64,000 nucleotides of DNA, taken from NCBI RefSeq assembly GCF_900142185.1, contig NZ_FQZZ01000006.1, positions 186,001 to 250,000 of the forward strand. Direction: 5' to 3'. Below are positions 58,173-64,000 of the stretch, piece after piece; position 1 is the first letter of the stretch; each line of letters starts with the position of its first letter. Below the pieces are notes generated by a model that was given only the letters and a program-made list of their open reading frames with translations, did not search any database and had not been told where the DNA came from. The translations under genes were made by a program, and so were the position numbers. Source of the DNA: Lutimaribacter pacificus. GTDB taxonomy: Bacteria; Pseudomonadota; Alphaproteobacteria; Rhodobacterales; Rhodobacteraceae.

Positions 58173-58679
58173 ATGTTTGCAGGATTTCTGTTTTCCAGTC
58201 TGCTTTTTCTGTCCACCATCCAGGCCGTCACGGCGGGCGAGATTGTTATTGGCATGGGTGCCGACGACATTCTCGATTCGAACCGGGACCATGCCAACGG
58301 CGCTTTCGCCGGGCTGGTCGAGCTTCACCTGGAGCCGTTCGCCCGTGTTGCGGGGTTCGATCTGGCGCCGATGGCAACGCTCCAGTTCGACAATCACGGC
58401 GATTACTATGCCGGTATCGGCTTTTACGTGTTTCGCAGGCTTGGCCGCGCGCGGCGCTGGATGATCGAAGCCAGCCTGGCGGGCGGCATCCTGCGCGAGA
58501 GAAGCACGCGGTTCGACATCGACGACGATTTCCGCTTTCGCAGCTCGATCGGTTTCGGCTTCGACATCTCGCCACGTGCTCGGATGAGCCTGACGCTCGA
58601 TCACATCCTCGACGAGTCGTTGCGAAACCAGGACCCGGGCAGCGAGACGATATTCATCCGATACACGCGGAAATACTGA
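58173..58679 (+). CDS. PagL/acyloxyacyl hydrolase-like outer-membrane protein, catalytic Ser missing
   Basis: A 168-residue exported protein with Sec signal (MFAGFLFSSLLFLSTIQAVTA) and alternating-hydrophobic strands consistent with a small beta-barrel. The C-terminus, LDHILDESLRNQDPGSETIF, lines up with the lipid A deacylase PagL, whose triad is His, Ser at +2 and Glu at +14. Here His144 and Glu158 fit, but +2 is Leu146. It may be inactive, use Ser149, or do another job. It lies between ccoP and ccoG on the same strand, but gaps of 364 and about 190 bases and a terminator suggest separate transcription. Confidence 0.6.
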   Translation: MFAGFLFSSLLFLSTIQAVTAGEIVIGMGADDILDSNRDHANGAFAGLVELHLEPFARVAGFDLAPMATLQFDNHGDYYAGIGFYVFRRLGRARRWMIEASLAGGILRERSTRFDIDDDFRFRSSIGFGFDISPRARMSLTLDHILDESLRNQDPGSETIFIRYTRKY

Positions 58680-58794
58680 TTTCCCGCGATTTTCCCGGCC
58701 CGCCACGGGGCATCGGGACACCGCCACCGGCCAGCCACGATATGCCGCACTGACTCCGCCCGCCTGCGTAAATAGATGTGTTTCAGACTCAAAA

Positions 58795-58808
58795 TTGACA
58801 CAGGTCAA
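58795..58808. promoter_or_regulatory. FNR/FixK-type box upstream of ccoG
   Basis: TTGACACAGGTCAA matches TTGAY-N4-RTCAA. It overlaps an ATG at 58808 that could otherwise be read as the ccoG start. A class II start about 41 bases from its centre would be near 58843, so translation should begin at GTG 58871. Confidence 0.82.
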
Positions 58809-58870
58809 TGAGCCTGCCGCCCCCGGTTGACACAAGGGGCATGACGCAATCCTTACGACGGAGTGATTCC

Positions 58871-60304
58871 GTGTCCGACACGCAGCCCGACGCCCCCGGC
58901 CTCTATGCCGCGCGGGAACCGATCTTTCCCAAGCGGGTCAGCGGCAAGTTCCGCAATCTCAAATGGATCATCATGGCGATCACGCTGGGTATCTACTACC
59001 TGACGCCATGGATTCGCTGGGACCGGGGCCCGAACCTGCCTGACCAGGCGGTCCTGATCGACCTTGCGAACCGCCGCTTCTTCTTCTTCTGGATCGAGAT
59101 CTGGCCGCATGAGTTCTACTTCATCGCCGGCCTGCTGGTGATGGCGGGGCTGGGTCTGTTCCTGTTCACCTCGGCCATGGGCCGGGTCTGGTGCGGCTAT
59201 ACCTGCCCGCAAACCGTCTGGACCGACCTCTTCATCCTTGTCGAACGCTGGATCGAGGGCGACCGCAACGCCCGCCTGCGCCTGCACCGGCAAAAGAAAT
59301 GGGATGTCCGCAAGGTGCGGCTGCGTCTGACGAAATGGATCGCCTGGCTGCTGATCGCGCTGGCCACCGGCGGGGCCTGGGTGTTCTATTTCACCGACGC
59401 GCCCGGTTTGCTGGTCGATCTGGTGACGGGCAACGCCCATCCGGTCGCCTATACCACGATCCTGATCCTGACCGGGACGACCTTTGCCTTCGGCGGTTTC
59501 GCGCGCGAACAGATCTGCATCTACGCCTGCCCCTGGCCGCGCATCCAGGCCGCCATGATGGACGAGGATACGCTCACCGTCGCCTACCGCTCCTGGCGGG
59601 GTGAGCCGCGCGGCAAGCACCGCAAGGCCGAGGGCGCCGAGGAGCTGGGCGATTGCATCGACTGCATGGCCTGCGTCAACGTCTGCCCGGTGGGCATCGA
59701 CATCCGCGATGGCCAGCAGCTTGAATGCATCACCTGCGCGCTGTGCATCGACGCCTGCGACGACATCATGGAAAAGGTCGGCAAGCCGCGCGGCCTGATC
59801 GACTACATGGCGCTGACCGACGAGGTCGCGGAACGTGCGGGCAACCCGCCAAGGTCGGTGTGGAAACACATCTTCCGCCCGCGCACCGTCCTTTACACCG
59901 CGCTCTGGTCGCTGGTGGGTGTGGGGCTTGTCGTGGCCCTGTTCATCCGCTCCGATATCAGCGTCACGGTGGCGCCGGTGCGCAACCCGACATTCGTCAC
60001 CCTGTCCGACGGCACGATCCGCAACACCTATGACGTGCGCCTGCGCAACCAGCATGGCGAGGAACGCCCGTTCGAGATCACGATCGCCGGCCACCCGGAC
60101 CTGAGCGTGCAGCTCGAAGGCACGGATGACGGCCGGGTCATGGTGCCGGCGGATACCACGCAGTTGCAGCGCGTCTACGTGCTGGCGCCGCCGAATTCCG
60201 AGCCCGCGGAAAGCGAACGCTGGGATATCCGCATGTGGGTCGAAGACACCTCGAACGGCGACCGCGTCTACAAGGACACGATCTTCAACGGGAGGGCAAA
60301 CTGA
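58871..60304 (+). CDS. ccoG: CcoG, polyferredoxin-type cbb3 oxidase accessory protein
   Basis: A 477-residue membrane protein with about five helices and two [4Fe-4S] motifs, CIDCMACVNVCPVG and CITCALCIDACD, plus the upstream GYTCPQTVWTD and ICIYACPWPRIQ cysteines. It helps copper delivery (Cu reduction) for cbb3 oxidase. The start is set at GTG 58871: CGGAG lies seven bases upstream, the protein then begins VSDTQPDAPGLYAAREPIF as in homologues, and earlier ATGs at 58808 and 58841 fall within or before the predicted FNR-driven start of transcription. First gene of ccoGHIS. Confidence 0.94.
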   Translation: MSDTQPDAPGLYAAREPIFPKRVSGKFRNLKWIIMAITLGIYYLTPWIRWDRGPNLPDQAVLIDLANRRFFFFWIEIWPHEFYFIAGLLVMAGLGLFLFTSAMGRVWCGYTCPQTVWTDLFILVERWIEGDRNARLRLHRQKKWDVRKVRLRLTKWIAWLLIALATGGAWVFYFTDAPGLLVDLVTGNAHPVAYTTILILTGTTFAFGGFAREQICIYACPWPRIQAAMMDEDTLTVAYRSWRGEPRGKHRKAEGAEELGDCIDCMACVNVCPVGIDIRDGQQLECITCALCIDACDDIMEKVGKPRGLIDYMALTDEVAERAGNPPRSVWKHIFRPRTVLYTALWSLVGVGLVVALFIRSDISVTVAPVRNPTFVTLSDGTIRNTYDVRLRNQHGEERPFEITIAGHPDLSVQLEGTDDGRVMVPADTTQLQRVYVLAPPNSEPAESERWDIRMWVEDTSNGDRVYKDTIFNGRAN

Positions 60305-60762
60305 TGGCCGGACGCCAGATCACGGGCCGCCAGGTCTTTTTCGGATTCGTCGCCTTCTTCGGCGTTATCATCGCGGTCAACATCGTCATGGCCTACAGCG
60401 CCATTTCCACCTTTCCGGGGCTCGAGGTCCGCAACGGCTATGTCGCCAGCCAGAGCTTTGACGAACGCCGCGCCGCGCAACAGGCACTGGGCTGGTCGGC
60501 GCGGGTCGAGGTGAATCAGGGCCGCCTGTCGGTCGCCATCACCGATGCCGAGGGACGCCCCGTGCAGGCCGGCAAGGTGCAGGCGCTGGTGGGCCGGCCC
60601 ACCTCGAACCGCGACGATTTCACGCCCGAACTGGTGTTCAACGGCCGCGTCTACGAAGCGCCCGTTGAACTGGGCGGCGGCAAATGGATTCTGCATCTCA
60701 AGGCACAGTCGCTGGCCGGTGAACCGTTCGAGCAGCGCCTTGACGTGCATGTAAACTCCTGA
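60304..60762 (+). CDS. ccoH: CcoH (FixH) cbb3 oxidase assembly protein
   Basis: A 152-residue single-pass membrane protein: ITGRQVFFGFVAFFGVIIAV then NIVMAYSAISTFPGLEV, the typical FixH N-terminus, and a periplasmic domain ending FEQRLDVHV. It stabilises late steps of cbb3 assembly. ATG 60304 overlaps the ccoG stop by one base. Confidence 0.94.
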   Translation: MAGRQITGRQVFFGFVAFFGVIIAVNIVMAYSAISTFPGLEVRNGYVASQSFDERRAAQQALGWSARVEVNQGRLSVAITDAEGRPVQAGKVQALVGRPTSNRDDFTPELVFNGRVYEAPVELGGGKWILHLKAQSLAGEPFEQRLDVHVNS

Positions 60763-60778
60763 CGAAAGGCAAACGGCC

Positions 60779-62965
60779 ATGACCGCCACGATGCGCCCCA
60801 ACATGTCGGCCTGTCCCGCCTGTTCCGCCGCTCCCGCGGCCGAGGCGCTGGCCGATGCGGCCGCGGTCAGGAACGCGCGCATCGCCCTTTCCCTGCCGAC
60901 GATCCACTGTTCGGCCTGCATCACGGCGGTCGAGGATGCGCTGAACGCTTATCCCGGCGTGCAGGAGGCGCGGGTCAACCTGACCATGAAACGCGCCAGC
61001 ATCCAGGCCGACCCCGACGTGATGCCCGACGACCTGGTGCGCGCGCTGGCCGGTATCGGATACGAGGCGCATGAGCTGGACGCCGGCACGCTGTCGGCCA
61101 CCGAAACCGACAAGGCCGGGCGCGAACTGCTGATGCGGCTGGCGGTGGCCGGTTTCGCGTCGATGAACGTGATGCTGCTGTCGGTCTCGGTCTGGTCGGG
61201 GGCGGCGGATGCCACGCGCGACCTGTTCCACTGGATTTCGGCCTTCATCACCATGCCGGTCATCGTGTTCTCGGGGCAGCCGTTTTACCGCAACGCCTGG
61301 GCGGCGCTGCGGCACGGGCGGCTGAACATGGATGTGCCGATCACGCTGGCCATCGTGCTGGCGGTGGTGACCTCGCTTTGGGAAACGTCGCTGTCGGGCG
61401 AACATGCCTATTTCGACGCGGCGCTTGCGCTGACGTTCTTCCTGCTGGCGGGCCGCTATCTCGATCACCGCACCCGCGCCATCGCCCGGTCCGCGGCCGA
61501 GGAACTTGCCGCGCTCGAAGTGCCCCGCGCCTGGGTGCTGCGCGACGGGCAAGAGGTGCAGGTGCCCGCCGCACAGGTCGCCGTGGGCGACCTGATCCGC
61601 GTCCGCCCCGGCGGGCGGATGCCGGTGGACGGCGTGATCACCGACGGTGTGTCGGAACTCGACCGCTCGCTTCTGACCGGTGAAACCCTGCCCGTTTTCG
61701 CCGAACCGGGCCGCGACGTGTCGGCGGGCGAGGTCAACCTGACCGGGCCGCTGACGATCCGCGCCACGGCGGTCGGCGAACAGACCTCGCTGCACCGCAT
61801 GGCCGATCTGGTAGCCATCGCGGAATCCGGGCGCTCACGCTATACCTCGCTGGCCGACAAGGCGGCCAAGCTCTATGCGCCGGGCGTGCATATCCTGTCG
61901 GCGCTCAGCTTCGTCGGCTGGTATCTCTATACGTGGGACGTGCGCACCGCGCTGAACATCGCGGCGGCGGTTCTGATCATCACCTGCCCCTGCGCGCTGG
62001 GCCTTGCCGTGCCGGCGGTGACGACCGCCGCCAGCGGGCGGCTGTTCCGCCGCGGTATGCTGATCAAGCATTCCACCGCGCTGGAACGCCTGGCCGAGGT
62101 CGATACCGTGGTGTTCGACAAGACCGGCACGCTGACGCAGGGCACACCGGAACTGACCAACCTGGCCGATCACGCCGCCAGCGACCTGCAAATCGCCGCA
62201 GCCCTTGCCGCGGCCTCGTCGCATCCGCTGTCGCGCGCCATCGTCACCGCTTGCGATGCGGCGGATGTGATGCCCGCCGAGATAAGCGATATCCGCGAGC
62301 TGCCCGGTTATGGCACCCAAGGCGTGTGGCAAGGCATGACAGTGCGGCTGGGCCGCGCCGCATGGGTCGGGGCCGAGGCGCGTTCGGAAACCACCGCATG
62401 GCTGCGCATCGGCGATGAACGCCCGCGCGCCTTTATCTTCGCCGACGCCCTGCGCCCCGGCGCGGCCGAGGCCGTGCGCGCCCTGCGCGATGCCGGGCGC
62501 GAGGTCATCCTGATTTCCGGCGACACCACCCCGGCGGTCGAGGCGCTGGCGAAACGGCTGGGCATCGCCCAGTGGATGGCCGAGGCATTGCCCACCGACA
62601 AGGTCACCCGCATCACAAGGCTGACCGAACAGGGCCGTCGCGTGCTGATGGTGGGCGACGGTCTGAACGACACCGCCGCGCTGGCCGGCGCGCATGTGTC
62701 GATCTCGCCTGCCTCGGCGCTCGATGCCGCGCGGGTGGCGTCGGACATCGTTCTTCTTGGCGGAGATCTGTCGCCGATACCCGACGCTCTCGTCACTGCC
62801 CGCAAGGCCACGCGGCGCATCCGCGAGAATTTCCGCATCGCCACGATCTACAACATCATCGCGGTGCCGCTGGCGGTGGCGGGGCTCTGCTCGCCGCTGA
62901 TCGCGGCCTTGGCCATGTCGGCCAGTTCGATTACCGTGTCGCTGAACGCATTGCGGCTGAGGTGA
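60779..62965 (+). CDS. ccoI: CcoI (FixI), copper-exporting P1B-type ATPase
   Basis: A 728-residue P-type ATPase that supplies copper for the cbb3 CuB centre. Extra N-terminal CPAC (residues 12-15), HMA domain with HCSAC (44-47), membrane CPC at 403-405, phosphorylation site DKTGT at Asp447, and hinge VGDGLNDTAAL. Length and the weakly conserved HMA region match FixI/CcoI rather than CopA. It follows ccoH by 16 bases. Confidence 0.95.
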   Translation: MTATMRPNMSACPACSAAPAAEALADAAAVRNARIALSLPTIHCSACITAVEDALNAYPGVQEARVNLTMKRASIQADPDVMPDDLVRALAGIGYEAHELDAGTLSATETDKAGRELLMRLAVAGFASMNVMLLSVSVWSGAADATRDLFHWISAFITMPVIVFSGQPFYRNAWAALRHGRLNMDVPITLAIVLAVVTSLWETSLSGEHAYFDAALALTFFLLAGRYLDHRTRAIARSAAEELAALEVPRAWVLRDGQEVQVPAAQVAVGDLIRVRPGGRMPVDGVITDGVSELDRSLLTGETLPVFAEPGRDVSAGEVNLTGPLTIRATAVGEQTSLHRMADLVAIAESGRSRYTSLADKAAKLYAPGVHILSALSFVGWYLYTWDVRTALNIAAAVLIITCPCALGLAVPAVTTAASGRLFRRGMLIKHSTALERLAEVDTVVFDKTGTLTQGTPELTNLADHAASDLQIAAALAAASSHPLSRAIVTACDAADVMPAEISDIRELPGYGTQGVWQGMTVRLGRAAWVGAEARSETTAWLRIGDERPRAFIFADALRPGAAEAVRALRDAGREVILISGDTTPAVEALAKRLGIAQWMAEALPTDKVTRITRLTEQGRRVLMVGDGLNDTAALAGAHVSISPASALDAARVASDIVLLGGDLSPIPDALVTARKATRRIRENFRIATIYNIIAVPLAVAGLCSPLIAALAMSASSITVSLNALRLR

Positions 62966-62972
62966 CGCGCTG

Positions 62973-63131
62973 ATGGAAGTTCTGGCCTATCTCATCCCCA
63001 TTTCGCTGATCATGGGCGGGATCGGCCTGTTGTTCTTTGTCTGGACCGTCAAGACCAACCAGTATGACGACCCCGAAGGCGACGCGCGCCGCATTCTGTC
63101 AGACAAGTACGACGACAAGCCCAAGCAGTAG
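62973..63131 (+). CDS. ccoS: CcoS, small cbb3 oxidase maturation protein
   Basis: A 52-residue protein beginning MEVLAYLIPISLIMGGIGLL, with a single helix and the CcoS signature FFVWTVKTNQYDDPEGDA, then a polar tail. It is needed for heme/copper insertion in cbb3 oxidase. It starts seven bases after ccoI and completes ccoGHIS. Easily missed because of its length. Confidence 0.95.
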   Translation: MEVLAYLIPISLIMGGIGLLFFVWTVKTNQYDDPEGDARRILSDKYDDKPKQ

Positions 63132-63200
63132 CGGCGGGGTGGGGCGCTGCGCCGCGCCCAGTCGGAAATTGCCCTGGGCTGCCTTTCACCGCACAAAAGA

Positions 63201-63236
63201 AAACCGCGCGGTTCAAGGGTGAAACCGCGCGGTTTT
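63201..63236. terminator. Paired AACCGCGCGGTT hairpin, bidirectional terminator
   Basis: Two exact 12-base palindromes (63202-63213 and 63223-63234) flank a nine-base spacer. Together they form a 14-bp stem AAAACCGCGCGGTT/AACCGCGCGGTTTT with short A and T runs outside. It lies between the convergent ccoS and carboxypeptidase genes. Same palindrome family as near 11.0-11.2 kb. Confidence 0.7.
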
Positions 63237-63271
63237 GGTATATTCAGTGGACAACCGAATATACGCAAGCG

Positions 63272-64000
63272 TCAGCCTGGAGGTGGGCCGACCATGAAAC
63301 ATGTCACCTGCCGGGCCTGCAGGCGGCGGCAGGCAAGGTCCGCCGTTTCCCGCGTAAGGCCCAGGAAATTCGCGTCGAATCCGGCGCTGCGCTGAACCAC
63401 CTTGCGCAGGCTGCCATCCAGCGTATCCATTTCCAGAAGCGCGGTCTGCAACAGCACCCTTTCCGCCTTGTAACGGCTGGAATAGCGGCCCACGTTGATG
63501 CCCCAGTGCCGCCCGCCCGAGGTGGACACACGGGTCACGACCTCGCGCTCGGTGGCCGGCGCAACCGCTTGTTCGGCAATGGTTTTCGGGCGGATGCGCG
63601 GCGTGATGCTGGCGCTTGGCGCGACCGAGGCCAGCGTCACGTTTTCCGGTATGTCGGGTGCGGGCGCCGCTGTGTCGGGCGCGGGCGTGCTGACCTCCTG
63701 CGCCTCTTCCAATGCCTGCTTGATGTCGTCCTGCATCGCCACCAGCATAGGTGCGGGTTCCTCGGTGCTGCCAGGGCGCAGTTTGGGGCGCAGGCTTTTC
63801 TTCACCGCCGTCAGGATGCGGATCGTTTTGCCCGCGGCGCCGGATTCGGCGGTATATGTGGGTTTCTCGGGCTTGCGCGCCGCCACCTGGTTGGGTGCCC
63901 GACGGAACCCCATATCCAGCAATTCCGCCACGCGCGCATTGCGCCAGGCCGAGGACTGGCCGCCGAACACGGTTGCGATCACGCGTTCGTTGCCGCGTTC
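63272..64000 (-). CDS. D-alanyl-D-alanine carboxypeptidase (peptidase S11) C-terminal part with SPOR-like tail (5' end outside window)
   Basis: About 242 residues are visible; the frame is open to the window edge. The start of the visible part, RVIATVFGGQSSAWRNARVAELLD, is the end of the DacA-type penicillin-binding transpeptidase fold (usually VVxGxxSxxxRxxxxxxLL). A Pro/Ala/Lys-rich linker (about 80 residues) follows, then an SPOR-like domain of about 75 residues with WGINVGRYSSRYKAERVLLQ. SPOR domains bind denuded glycan at the division septum, so this enzyme probably trims peptidoglycan there. The catalytic SxxK is outside the window. Confidence 0.85.
   Translation of the reverse strand, partial: ERGNERVIATVFGGQSSAWRNARVAELLDMGFRRAPNQVAARKPEKPTYTAESGAAGKTIRILTAVKKSLRPKLRPGSTEEPAPMLVAMQDDIKQALEEAQEVSTPAPDTAAPAPDIPENVTLASVAPSASITPRIRPKTIAEQAVAPATEREVVTRVSTSGGRHWGINVGRYSSRYKAERVLLQTALLEMDTLDGSLRKVVQRSAGFDANFLGLTRETADLACRRLQARQVTCFMVGPPPG

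Noticed and set aside
58808-58870. N-terminal extension of CcoG from ATG 58808 or 58841
   Set aside because: The first ATG overlaps an FNR site and both precede or coincide with the expected transcript start; GTG 58871 has the ribosome site and canonical N-terminus.

Overview
The window is a dense, GC-rich bacterial chromosome segment. Gene content and protein style point to an alphaproteobacterium of the Rhodobacterales (Roseobacter/Paracoccus/Rhodobacter-like). Evidence includes a FnrL-type regulator next to hemN, the ccoNOQP/ccoGHIS cluster, a membrane-anchored cytochrome cy/c552 that starts MFDTMTITK, the PuuD type of urate oxidase, a membrane-free FemAB-like acyltransferase, and short dispersed intergenic repeats that I associate with this order. 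I see no plasmid, phage, transposon, CRISPR or tRNA/rRNA signal. About 50 protein genes can be supported, and most of the window is conserved core genome.

Layout, left to right. 1-2.3 kb: end of an NMT1/THI5-type ABC importer (two permeases and a binding protein). 2.4-4.1 kb: glnK-amtB (minus). 4.4-6.6 kb: class A penicillin-binding protein. 6.6-8.0 kb: overlapping mlaC/mlaA (minus). 8.2-11.0 kb: RidA, glycerophosphodiester phosphodiesterase, FemAB-like protein and pterin carbinolamine dehydratase. 11.0-11.3 kb: a gene-free patch of AACCGCGCGGTT palindromes. 11.3-17.8 kb: urea importer urtABCDE (minus) with a DUF6636-like gene inserted between urtB and urtC. 18.2 kb: an endonuclease III relative. 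18.95-23.05 kb: promoter, probable NrdR site and cobalamin riboswitch driving nrdHIEF. 23.1-25.7 kb: acetoacetyl-CoA synthetase and peroxiredoxin (minus). 25.8-28.1 kb: FAD reductase, rsmD, YcxB-like gene. 28.1-29.7 kb: sfsA-map (minus). 29.8-32.7 kb: four genes overlapping by 4 nt each. 32.7-35.0 kb: LysR gene, persulfide dioxygenase-like hydrolase and rhodanese (all minus). 35.1-40.6 kb: urate oxidase puuD, RNA methyltransferase, mutL, rmuC. 40.7-42.5 kb: small protein, pheA, cycM. 42.7-48.4 kb: yejABEF peptide importer. 48.4-50.7 kb: EEP hydrolase and hemN (minus). 50.8-53.2 kb: fnrL, a PhzS-like monooxygenase, a small membrane protein. 53.3-63.1 kb: universal stress protein (minus), ccoNOQP, a PagL-like protein, ccoGHIS. 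63.3-64 kb: C-terminal part of a D-Ala-D-Ala carboxypeptidase with SPOR-like tail (minus).

The strongest functional theme is microaerobic respiration. fnrL, hemN, usp, ccoNOQP and ccoGHIS lie within 13 kb, and four FNR/FixK-type sites (TTGAY-N4-RTCAA) sit in their three control regions. The ccoG site also decides the ccoG start codon. A second theme is nitrogen supply: glnK-amtB, the urea importer and urate oxidase. A third is cofactor-gated DNA precursor supply: the riboswitch should shut down the B12-independent class Ib ribonucleotide reductase when cobalamin is plentiful, and a possible ribosome-site hairpin suggests control of translation.

I did not find an obviously new multigene system. 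The most interesting leads are the AACCGCGCGGTT palindrome family at convergent gene ends, the conserved intergenic repeat GGAGTATTTGGGGAACGATG, a PagL-like protein inside the cco cluster that lacks the catalytic serine, the DUF6636-like gene inside the urea operon, and the layered control region of nrdHIEF.
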